This document shows, piece after piece, positions 8,770 through 17,898 of a DNA stretch of 18,659 nt. Each line of letters begins with the position of its first letter. Position 1 is the stretch's first letter. This DNA is from Gymnopilus junonius (Eukaryota; Basidiomycota; Agaricomycetes; Agaricales; Galerinaceae), in NCBI GenBank assembly GCA_015501075.1, contig JADNYJ010000606.1, forward strand, positions 1-18,659, written 5' to 3'. Under the pieces are notes generated by a model that was given only the letters and a program-made list of their open reading frames with translations, did no database searches and had not been told where the DNA came from. The position numbers and the translations under genes were made by a program.

Positions 8770-11195
8770 TTACCCAATAATTCTCGACTTCTGTTTAGAG
8801 ACACTCTCAAGCAAGCTACGCGCAAGGGGAAAAGCCTTGGTCTGAATTGCTCTGAACATCTCCATGCGACTCGCCCCCAATGCTAACAAGCCAGAGAAAA
8901 TAAGTACTCTGAGCAACAGTTGGAGTCGCTGCTTAAATATCTGGTTAGATAACCAGTGGTCGGCGTTGACGCCAGAAAAATGTCTCCAGTCGGGTTTCCG
9001 CAGCCAGAGCCAAAATCGTAAGGCAGGTCTAGTACCACGTTTTAGGTTGAACAGTTAATCTGACTTCATGACACTTACCCAGGAAAGAGACTCGATATTT
9101 TACCATCGCCTCCAACTCGATACCACGAAATGCATCCTGCCCACACAGAGTTGTTCAAAAGAGCCTGGATCTTATCATTATATGCATCTGTTGCGGATAG
9201 TTTGACCTCCAAAGATGAGACCTTCCTCTCGATAACAGGTTTGATGACTTTCAAAATGTAATCAATCTTAAGTAAAAGACTGGAGTTCAGGGGGGATTTC
9301 TGCCATAAATTTAGATCACCATACCTGGACCTCGTTCGTAAATATGGCAGAGGTATGTCCGGTCACAGTATTCGGCCCTGTGTAGAAGAGTAGTCAGGCA
9401 AGGTAAATGTGAGGATCCAAACAACTGAAAAACATACCAAAAATCATAAAGAAGTTCGGAAAGTCGGGAACAACTGTGCCAAGGTATGCCTTTGGGCCCA
9501 ATTCCTGCTCGTAATACTCTTGGATAGTGTGTGTTTTGCCTCGAACATGAAGCGGATAGAAGTCCTGGATCATATTAGAAAACTTGATAAATACCGTAAT
9601 AGGAGGTATTTACCGCAGCGTAACCGGTAGCAAAGATGATTACATCTAGGGGTATATGTTCGCCTTTACAGAGCCCTCGAGATTAATACGAAGGAAGACT
9701 ACATATTATTAAAATGGCATACCTTTCTTGGTCAGTATCCCGTCTTCAACTATTCTATCAATCCCATCCCAGTTAATATCCAAATTAGGTTGATGAAGCG
9801 CTCGCAGATAGTCAGTATCGATTACAAGCCTTTTACAAGCAAGGGCTGCAGAAATGTCAGCAGTGTCAACAGACGCGCAAATTCATTGATACACACGATA
9901 CGTCGGCACCAATTTGTCAAGGTATTTCTTAGGAGCATTGCTTTTTATGTAATTCGTAAAGTTCTTCTTAACGTTAACGGAGAGCATAGGGAGAAACAAA
10001 ATTTACGCAGTGTACCTTGGTAAGAAGTCGGCGGAGGAATCCATCACCACTGGATATCAAGGCATACACTAACTCGTGCTTCAGAGTACAAGAAATAATC
10101 GTTAGCACCTAATTTAGATGAATTGTCCACGGCGCGTACCCGCATAAAGAGAATCCAACGGTAAAGTCGCATCATGAAAGGGATATTACGTAGTATCCAT
10201 CTTGTAGTCTGTGAATACTGTACGCGATTCTATTGATATATTGAGCGCAAAATAGTAAAATAGACGGCTCATGACTCACATCGGGTAAGAGCCAGCTGGG
10301 AGTCCGGCAGAATTGGATTATTCGAACCTCGGGATCCTTTGCAATTTGTGGTACGAATTGGGTCCTGCAAAGGCGTGTTTGATTGAGCATTTGATCATCA
10401 CGTTCTGATCCTGCGCTTACGCTGATGAACCATTTCCGATCACTCCAACGCGTTTGCCCCTCAATTCGACACTACTATCCCAACGTGCAGAATGGAATTT
10501 AGCTCCCTTGAACGTATCCAATCCCGGTATCCTCGCAAACCGAGGAGTGTCCAGAACTCCAATGGCTGAAATGACGATCTCAGCAGTGGAAGAGCTACTC
10601 TTTCCAGTCGAGGCATCCCTCGGCCACGATGTGATAGTGGTTGTTAGTGGTATCCCATTCCACTGACTTTGACAGCGTGGTTGAGGAGTATATGAGGATA
10701 GAGATTATATTTCTTCGCCAGGTCCACCCAATAATCGAGCAGTTCTTTCTGTGATCCATGCGACCCTTCCAATCGCGAAGGTCGGTTGAGAGAGATAAAA
10801 GGCCACAGAGACGTCCGACGAGGCTCCCTAAAAGCTTGGTGAGCGGACAAATCAAATCTTGTGCGTTGTACTTAACATACTGGATATGTGTTTTCCTATA
10901 AGCCCTCGTTACTAAGATGTAGCCTGTCAATGATAACGAAAAGACTTGCTCGCCAGGTTCCTCCGACTTCGCCCCCTCTTTCATAGATCTGGTTTTGAGT
11001 CGACGTGGCGTTAAGTCTCTCTCAAGCTTATACTGACAAATGGACGCACAGTAAAATTATCGAAACCATATTTCCGCTTCAGGGCGATCGCACAGGAGAG
11101 TCCGCCTGGTCTGAAGCGAATCAGGTAGTGTTACAACGAGGTCAACCGTGAAGCCTCTCAACTCACCCTGCTCCTATTATTACAACCCTTGGCAT
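8770..11195 (-). pseudogene. Baeyer-Villiger monooxygenase paralogue, frame-broken in exon 5
   Basis: This tandem paralogue of the gene at 11461-13945 begins MPRVVIIGAG at 11195 and ends at TAA 8770-8772. It keeps the FAD motif GAGPGG, VGGTWR, the BVMO fingerprint [12 protein letters not shown], the NADPH motif GNGSSA and the FATGY motif. Intron positions match its neighbour. Exon 5 (10421-10827) is exactly 407 bases in both copies, yet here conserved codons fall into four frame segments: about one base lost near 10790-10798, one lost at 10764-10766, one gained near 10665-10670 and one gained near 10598-10601. Read literally, translation meets an early TAA in this exon. Intron 3 has a GC donor (GCAAGT, at 10949). 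ENTYPGASSD replaces the usual DN-YPGC. All other exons are in frame. It is either a young pseudogene or a locally mis-sequenced gene. The enzyme family inserts one oxygen next to a ketone carbonyl. Confidence 0.83.
10598..10798 (-). other. Cluster of four compensating indels in BVMO paralogue
   Basis: Two single-base losses and two single-base gains relative to the intact copy fall within about 200 bases and sum to zero. Conserved protein text ([42 protein letters not shown]) therefore sits in different frames of one exon. Confidence 0.75.
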
Positions 11196-11460
11196 AGCTT
11201 TTCTCTGCTGTGGGGACGCTATTGGTGGTGTATGTTAAGGGTGATGGAAGCTGGGAAGGTTTCGTTCACATGCCCTCTTATAATCACGGAAATCATGATT
11301 CATGACTGCAAGCGAGGCTGCGAGCGACATATGGGCAGATAGTTCTGCTTTACTTATTTATAGATAATCTCATGACACTTCCAGTCAGATAAGCTATAGC
11401 TCATACTGATGTAGCAACTAGAAGAGCTAGTTTGCAAACAGTGTCGGTATAAGAATGAAA
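11196..11460. promoter_or_regulatory. Promoter region of BVMO copy 2
   Basis: These 265 bases separate the two BVMO genes. On the minus strand there are two TATA-like runs, CTATAAATAAG (about 11353-11363) and ATTATAAGAGGG (about 11273-11284). The second lies about 80 bases before the ATG, a plausible distance. An in-frame stop between that element and the ATG supports the start at 11195. Confidence 0.4.
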
Positions 11461-13945
11461 TTAATTCATGAACCTCATGGGTTGTATGTTCCAGAGCTTG
11501 CCCAGAATATCCTGAACTGTACTTTGCGGGAAACAGTCGGCGGCGGAGGCGGCGTAGCTTGCCTTCAAAAGGGAAGTCTGGCTTGCGGCGAGGATCACAA
11601 GGCCAGAGAACGCCGCAATCCGTAGCGATTTCCACAGCCTCTGTTTGAAGACCTGTCTGGATATCCAATGATCAGCACCAACGCCAAGGTAGTCAGCCCA
11701 ATTTGGTTTTCGAAGCCACGTCCAGAACTGCATCCCACTCCTGTCCAAAGATTGAAAGGGTCAGGTGTGCTCGCTTTCAAAATGCAAGAAGTGATTTACC
11801 CAGGAAAGATACTCGAAACCTTTCCGTCCCCTCCTACACGATACCATGATAAACAGCCCGTAAAGACTGAACTATTGAGAAGGCCCTGTATCTTGCTGTT
11901 ATAGGCGTCCGATGCGGACTGCTTCACTTCGAGGGACAAGATCTTCCTCTCGAGAATAGGCTTCGTGAGTTGCAAAATGTAGTCGATCTAATGTAGCTCA
12001 ATTAGTCAAATAAGAGAAATCGAATCTGAACGCACCTGAACTTCATTCGTAAAAATAACGGAGGTATGCCCTGTCGCAGTGTTCGGCCCTGTAAGAACGG
12101 TGATTCAGTCGGTGTGGGAGAAATTGCAGGGCGGTGACAAACCAAAAATCATGAAGAAGTTCGGAAAACCGGGCACAGTGGTACCGAAGTATGCCTTTGG
12201 CCCTTTCTCTTTCTCGTAATACTGCTGAATAGTTTGCGTTCTTCCACGGAGAGGAAGGGGATAAACATCCTGTACAATAATCAATAACAAGCGGACTCTG
12301 TTGGAGTTGAGAATTTACCGCAGCGTAGCCTGTGGCAAAGATGAGAACATCCAGGGGTATGTGTTCGCCTTTACGATGATGCAGAAGAAAAGCAAGTCAA
12401 TCTAGGCTCCAATGCTCATGAAGTCCTTGAGGCGTACCCGTCTTGGTAAGAATCCCATCTTCAACTATTTTTTCAATGCCATCCCAGTTCAGGTCGATAT
12501 TACTTTGATGGAGAGCTTTTAGGTATCCTGTGTCAAAGACTATGCGCTTACAACCGAGCGCTGATTTAAGAGTGAAACAGGCGAAACAAAATACAAATAC
12601 CAGGCTACGTACGCATTGTGGGTATCAACTTATCATGATGTCTCCTGGGTGCGTTATGTTCAATATAGTATGTTAGCAGCTTGTGAACAAGGTATTTAGA
12701 TTCAAGCCATAGACGTCCATTGATAAACAAAAAACAGACTTTGGTAAAGCCCCGTCGCGATATAGCATTGCCAAAGATCAGGGCATATAAGAGCTCATGC
12801 TGAGAAAATAATAGTGAGGTTTAAAGGACGGATCGCATCTACATAGCAAGAAGACGCACCCTTAAGAAAACACTCCATCGATATAGGCGCATCGTGAATG
12901 GTACATTGCGTAAAGTCCATCTTTTGAACGACGAGAGTTCCTTCCGAAGCTTAAGAGAATTTTACTTTGCAAATCACGTGAACGCGACAAAACACGCACG
13001 TTAGGGAACACCCATTGCGCACTGCGACAAAACTGAATAATTTGCACTTCTGGATTCTCCACTAACTTCGGAACAAATTGCGACCTGCGAGGAACATATT
13101 TTTCCAGTCACTGTCTGTCTCGTGGAACAAACAAAAACTTACGCTGATGCACCATTACCAACCACTCCGACGCGTTTGCCTTTCAAATCGACACCATAAT
13201 CCCAACGCGCAGAATGAAACTTGTCGCCTTTGAAGGTGTCTACCCCAGGGATCCTAGCAAATCTGGGCGTTTCCAGAACTCCGATAGCTGAAATGACAAT
13301 CTCAGCAGTCGAAATATCACAGTTGCCCGTGAGAGTATCTTCAGCTTTGACATGATAAAAATTTCTGCTGTCATCCCATTCCACTGAAGTGACTTTGTGG
13401 TTCAACGAGATGTGAGGATATAGGTCATATTTCCTGGCCAGGCGGACCCAGTACTTGAAGATATCTTCTTGAGAGCCATGCGATTCTTTCCAGTCTTGGA
13501 GATCGGATGAAAGGGAGAAGAAAGCCACGGCTACATCTGAGGAGCATCCCTGTGTAACGGTCGGTGGTCAGCCGTTCACTATTGTATACATACATACGGG
13601 ATATATATTATCCTATGAGACAAGCAATATGTTAGATATGTGCCGAAATAACAGTAATTGACTCCGGGGTCCACTTACTCGCCAGGTTCCTCCAACTTCA
13701 CTTCCTTTTTCATAAATCTGGACGTAAACAGGAGTTAATGCCTGAACTGCAGTGGCTTAAAAACTGGAGACCTACATGGAAGTTGCGAAATCCATATTTG
13801 CGCTTTAAAGCAATGGCAAATGACAACCCTCCCGCTCTGAAGAAGACTCAAATGAGGGATCACCAAAGAGGTTACGCATCTGGGCTTACCCAGCGCCTAC
13901 GATCACTATCCTTGGCCCAGCATCTTTGAGACCTTCAGAAGACAT
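11461..13945 (-). CDS. Type I Baeyer-Villiger / flavin-containing monooxygenase (intact copy)
   Basis: An FAD- and NADPH-dependent monooxygenase that, in this family, converts ketones to esters or lactones. About fifteen exons run from ATG (13943-13945) to TAA (11461-11463) with every splice phase consistent. The product is 566 residues, or 586 if the 60-base in-frame intron at 12680-12739 is retained. Motifs seen: FAD Rossmann GAGAGG near 17-22, VGGTWR near 47-52, the BVMO fingerprint [12 protein letters not shown] at 163-174 (F-x-G-x3-H-x3-W-D), NADPH Rossmann GNGASA at 188-193 and FATGYAA near 345-351. The C-terminal exon carries a hydrophobic run ([10 protein letters not shown]) that might touch membrane. 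The start is supported by homologous architecture in the tandem copy. The 266 bases to that copy's start, and the ADH beyond, suggest a co-regulated oxidative block. The substrate is unknown. Confidence 0.9.
12680..12739 (-). other. Possible retained in-frame intron of the intact BVMO
   Basis: The sequence starts GTCTGT and ends AAG, is 60 bases long and has no stop. The paralogue has a canonical intron at the same site (9967-10015) after the same codon context (ACCAAG against ACCAAA), which argues for splicing. Retention would insert 20 residues. Confidence 0.6.
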
Positions 13946-14500
13946 CGTGGGGTGAAGTGACAATGTGCATGTCAGCAAAAACCGAATCTTTTAAGAGTTA
14001 TAGATGTCCGGGGGAAAAGTGGAGAAAATTCACATGACTTTTGTCTGATGATCAATGGCCTCTAGGCTAAGGCTGCCAGGCTTGGCAAGGTGTACATGGG
14101 CAAATAAACGTCCTTCCGCCTTCCGGTCTCTGTACACGCTAATGCTCCTTCCTTTGACCCGTATAAGTGCCTTCAGATGCTTCAGTAATGAGTTTGAGGT
14201 GACGCAACTGTCAATTAACGATATGGTGTTGTTTGCAAGCAAAGAGCAAGGAAACTAGTGTCTCGCCGCAGAACCATATACAAGCTTGCAGGCTATAACT
14301 GTGATACGCTGCTGCTTGAGAAGGTTATCACAACGATGGAGCGATAGGATTCCCTGTGAGTAACTCACGCTTCTTGGCCCCATAAAATTCTGGACACCTC
14401 ATGGAATCCACAGGCGTTTCCAAACGCCGGTGCACTATTTTGGACGGAAAGCTTAACACGCAGATCATGACGCACAATACTTCAAAGATCATGAATTTTC
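13946..14500. other. BVMO promoter and ATG101 downstream region, with two palindromes
   Basis: No gene was recognised in these 555 bases; overlapping short frames on both strands near 14030-14258 match nothing I know. Two perfect palindromes stand out: GTGAGTAACTCAC (14356-14368) and GGCGTTTCCAAACGCC (14413-14428). They lie 410-480 bases upstream of the BVMO start and just beyond the ATG101 stop. They could be operator-like sites for a dimeric regulator or chance. Confidence 0.35.
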
Positions 14501-15326
14501 TCAACCAATTTCCACATTGCCAACCTTGACGACTACATTGAACGGGAAAGGCGATATCATTGTCGCGTTTGTTATTGGAGGAACGACAGCTCTCCCCTTT
14601 TCGGACGATGTATACGATATCATTGTGTGGATAGTTTTAGTTAATGCGGACGCAAGTGTTGCATGGAAATTTTGCCGATCTGGGCGCAGTTTCGAGTTTA
14701 GTGGAAGTATATTAATTTGAGAAGATTTCTCACCCAAATCGTTCCTGGGCTGCCGAAGTTCCGCATTAATTATCCTGTCAAATTGACTGCCGTCAGAATA
14801 GAGCGGCTGGAAAATGCAGCGAGCGGGTTCACCATTGTTCCCATGGAACCTCTTCTTCGCCTATTGAAAACCAGTTTTTTTTACCCTCTTTTCGGATAGT
14901 GTTATAATGATCTGACGTGTAGATTACTCAATAGACGAAAAAGTTATGCTGTTTAACATCATGAGCGTACCTGTCCTCTTTTGGTCGCTCCGCCTTCAAT
15001 TCCTTTCCAGAATGCATCCACCTTTTCATCCACAAGCCGCTCCGTTTCAGGATCCGATACTCCTGGCTAGCGAACACACTAAGCATCAAAGAATTAGCTT
15101 TATAGACGACATCAACACACCATCGTCACATCAAGGACTTCAAAAGTCTGTGGTTTAATCGTTCCGAAGAGACGATGGAATAGAATGGAGTGAAGCACGC
15201 CGTGGAGAACATCTTTGATGGTCGAGCGATCAAGTTCCTGAAAAAAAGGTTATAAAAAAAAGGTGAGATATGGCAAGACGAGCTCACCAGGGGTATCGTT
15301 ATTGTGGGTAACAATGCATTGTTCAT
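14501..15326 (-). CDS. ATG101: Autophagy-related protein ATG101 (one-base frame break)
   Basis: ATG101 is a small HORMA-fold protein that pairs with ATG13 in the Atg1/ULK autophagy-initiation complex in fission yeast, filamentous fungi and animals. Six exons (15326-15288, 15237-15121, 15066-14971, 14911-14833, 14774-14734, 14679-14501) encode 183 residues once one base is allowed for, about the size I recall for the fission yeast homologue. Recognised blocks: ELDRSTIKDVLHGVLHSILF, HRLFGTIKPQTFEVLDVTM, DEKVDAFWKGIEGG, GEEEVPWEQW, TLASALTKTIHTMISYTSSE and FNVVVKVGNVEIG. The exons total 551 bases. In exon 4 the A8 run (T8 on + at 14875-14882) would need nine A to join SEKRVKK to WFSIGEEEV; as written the frame meets TAG. 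Homopolymer sequence error is the likeliest cause. The gene is divergent from the J-protein gene, with 146 bases between starts. Confidence 0.92.
14875..14882 (-). other. Homopolymer frameshift site in ATG101
   Basis: There are eight A on the coding strand where protein continuity needs nine (…KK-N-WFS…). The intron phases on both sides agree, so the break is confined to this run. Confidence 0.78.
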
Positions 15327-15472
15327 GGCGCTCTTGAGGCTGCCAGAAGTCTACGGAAATGGTATATGTGCGAGGGAAACAACGTGCACAGGTCTGAGAA
15401 ACGAGACCGGGAACCCTAACCCTAGTTCATCGACGGGCCAGTGGAGACCCGTCATCGTCCTTCCATACGGCC
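15327..15472. promoter_or_regulatory. Bidirectional promoter of ATG101 and J-protein genes with telobox-like motif
   Basis: Only 146 bases separate the two divergent start codons. In the middle is AACCCTAACCCTAG (15412-15425), two copies of the CCCTAA unit, resembling the telobox found in promoters of some eukaryotic housekeeping genes. No TATA box is obvious. Confidence 0.5.
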
Positions 15473-16252
15473 ATGTCCTGCTCAAGATCTGCCTCATCCA
15501 AGCTCAAAGTCAGAGCTTTTTCGACAACATGTACGAGGAGGGCGACGCATTATGAGACGCTGGGACTCCCTGAAGGTGCATCAAAGGCCCAAATCAAGGT
15601 GAATATCCTGTCACTCAACATGCAGATTAGGGCTTATTTTTCTGAGATTTTTTAGTCACATTTTTACAAGGTCTAGAATTCAAAACTCCTCCATTGACAT
15701 CGTCATTAACATGGAACTCAGCTAAGCAAGCTACACCATCCCGACGTCTCTAATGATCCGAATTCTCGAGCAATATTCCAGAAAGCTAGTGAAGCTTATG
15801 CCATCCTGAGTAATGAACGAGAAAGGTGCGCCTCGGAGACTTATTTTCACCAAGTTTGGCTTGAAATATTGCTGTATAGGCGTGCCTACGATCGCAGCCT
15901 TCTACATCGCTCGCCCGCACCAGCTGCACCCTTCCATCCACGCGCTCCACCTACGAAAACTGCTCGAGCGACTTACGCCTGGGAAACACGACGACCGGGT
16001 CCGAAATCAGGATCTTTTGAATACGCCTTTTCGCCACCTTCGGCAAGATCCAAGGCATCATCTGCGCAAACAAGCTCGGGACAGACTTACACCCGTCCTG
16101 CGCATATCGACATTCTTACAGGCAACCGAAAACGAGCCGAAGTCAAGCAGCAAGAACTTGACAAGATTCATCATTCAACAACCTTTGCGAGACCACTGCA
16201 AGTCGTAGCCTTGATCCTTGTTGGTATCGGCTTGATGCTAGAAATGAGCTAG
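15473..16252 (+). CDS. Mitochondrial J-domain protein with C-terminal membrane anchor (DNAJC30-like)
   Basis: A Hsp70 co-chaperone. Four exons (15473-15598, 15656-15670, 15722-15825, 15880-16252) give 205 residues with consistent phases; exon 2 is only 15 bases. The N-terminus MSCSRSASSKLKVRAFSTTC is rich in Arg/Ser/Lys, has no acidic residues and contains the RAFSTT pattern common at mitochondrial cleavage sites. The J domain spans about 26-92: HYETLGLPEGASKAQIK, then HHPD at 52-55 (the HPD triad that stimulates Hsp70 ATPase) and AYAILSNERERRAYDRSL. A Pro/Ser-rich linker follows, and the tail RPLQVVALILVGIGLMLEMS is a likely single transmembrane helix. No G/F or zinc-finger region is present, so it is a class C J-protein. 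This layout resembles DNAJC30 of the inner mitochondrial membrane; that match is inference. The gene is divergent from ATG101. Confidence 0.87.
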
Positions 16253-17760
16253 TCTCGTTCGAAGTCCCTGTATGACAGCGGGACTGTTGTCGTCCCAATA
16301 TTTCCGGCCCAGGCAGTTTGTCTGGCCATCGATATCTCATGTCGTTCGTTACCTTTTTCTTGGACAGAAATGTCAGCACTAAAAAATACGTGTAGAACTG
16401 ATTTGATTGTGAGGCCACAATGCATAGTCTATCTTCGCTATTACTTCTAAATGATTTCCTCCCACAAATTTCCAATCACAAAGGTGCGCGTGTGCATTGT
16501 CTCCACCATCGTTTTGAAAACTAATGTACAGTAATTTCGAGAAGGCGATTAGAATGAATATCACAGTTTCATGGTTATTTCTTGGATTCAAATTGTTGTT
16601 TCAGTATTGGCTCCCTTATATGCGTGAATGATCATTCTAAGCAAGCTACAGGGCAACACGATAGGTACCTCTATATCTATTCCAGGGGAAATCGTCGCAA
16701 TGCGACAACTATATGATCGTAAGCAGTTTTAGTTGATTCTTCGCCATAGTTCTTATTTCAACGCGCAGACACGACCAACATGCTTTGTAAGATCCAGGAT
16801 GTGCGCTCTTCCAGCCTGCAGTGGTTGTCATTCCTTAACCCTACATCGCAGTGTCATTAAGAACGATGGGACCTGGGATGCCACAATTTGACCTTGACTT
16901 GTGTGGATTATTGTAATGTTTGTGTGTCAATGAGGGCAGGCATGCTTGAATTTCGACTGAAATTCGAATAGAGGAAAGCAAGTACGTTTCATTTCATCTG
17001 AAAACTCATAATTGCTTATCGTATCTTGAAATTCAAAGCTCCGGTGCCACAATCGACTGCGTTCTCTTTAAATGTGACTCAAAGGAAGTGGTTCGCGCTG
17101 CGGTAGAATAACGTGTTACGTGTGGTCTTTCTCATCAACGTGGGATTCCTATTATCATACAGCCATGTTAACTTCATCGATCTGAAATCCAGGTTCTATC
17201 TATGATTTGCTAGTGCCTTCACAGTTCTGCTTTTCCTTCCTATTGCTTCAGCTAAATTTTGTTCAAAATCATTGCTCAATCATATTCTTCCTTTCCTGAT
17301 GATCTGATTTTCTGCCCACTCACTTCTGTTTTGGATTTCGCTAGGCCACGAGGCGTACATGTTGGCTGGGTATCGGGATATTAACTGTGCAACTGTCGTC
17401 TGGATCTATCAATTAATGTTTGCATCAAAACATGTTCTGGCCTTTGGTCACTTGAGCATCTGTGGGCGCTCTGACACCGTCATCGGCCCTTTTGCGCGCA
17501 CTGTCGAGTCACAAAAAACATCGGTTTGAAGCAAGTTCACTCAACCAGAAAATTCCAGAATATTAATGCTTCCTGTCCTTTGGATACCTAGTGAGTGTGC
17601 AACCATCTCTTCCCTCTATATCACTGCGTGCCATTCTCAGTAGGTTTTCAATGATTGGCGAAAATAACGTTCATACCCTAGTATCCCCTAAACGAAGGCG
17701 ATGGGATCAAGCTTCCCTGCCGTAATCCTTGTCTTATCTTTCCCCACGCCTTCAGCGCAG
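16253..17760. other. Long intergenic region without recognised gene
   Basis: About 1.5 kb separates the J-protein stop from the Argonaute promoter. Frames on either strand are short (at most about 110 codons, at 16143-16475 minus, overlapping the J-protein tail) and match nothing recognised. No tRNA, snoRNA or transposon ends were identified. It may hold a non-coding RNA or an unrecognised multi-exon gene. Confidence 0.4.
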
Positions 17761-17898
17761 CGTAGTTCGCTCTATAAAAACCCTACATCCAAACCATCTT
17801 TCCCCATTGCACCACCCCTTTGGGCACTTGGCTGCTTTACGTGAAGTTTACCTTCTTTTACAACTTTTATTTCTTTTTCTTTGCTGAAACTGCAAGAC
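17761..17898 (+). promoter_or_regulatory. Core promoter and leader of the Argonaute gene
   Basis: TATAAAAA at 17773-17780 is followed by a C/T-rich stretch (CATCTTTCCCC... and TTTCTTTTTCTTT, about 17795-17882) before the ATG at 17899. This is the ordering expected of a TATA-type fungal promoter with a pyrimidine-rich leader. Confidence 0.55.

Noticed and set aside
14030..14258. Overlapping 67-70 codon frames on both strands
   Set aside because: No recognised motif, no splice partner and symmetrical openness on both strands suggest chance.
14859..14884. GTAAAA...CAATAG in ATG101 exon 4 as a tiny intron
   Set aside because: It would be about 24 bases, too short for spliceosomal removal, and would delete conserved residues; a one-base homopolymer loss explains the break better.
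15412..15425. Telomere-like CCCTAACCCTAG as an interstitial telomere
   Set aside because: Only two units are present and it sits between two divergent start codons; a promoter element is more likely than a telomere relic.
16143..16591. Minus-strand frames of 110 and 70 codons
   Set aside because: The first overlaps the J-protein tail antisense and neither shows family features.
17295..17310. CTGATGATCTGA as a C/D snoRNA box pair
   Set aside because: The C-box-like and D-box-like strings overlap instead of flanking a guide, and no terminal stem was found.
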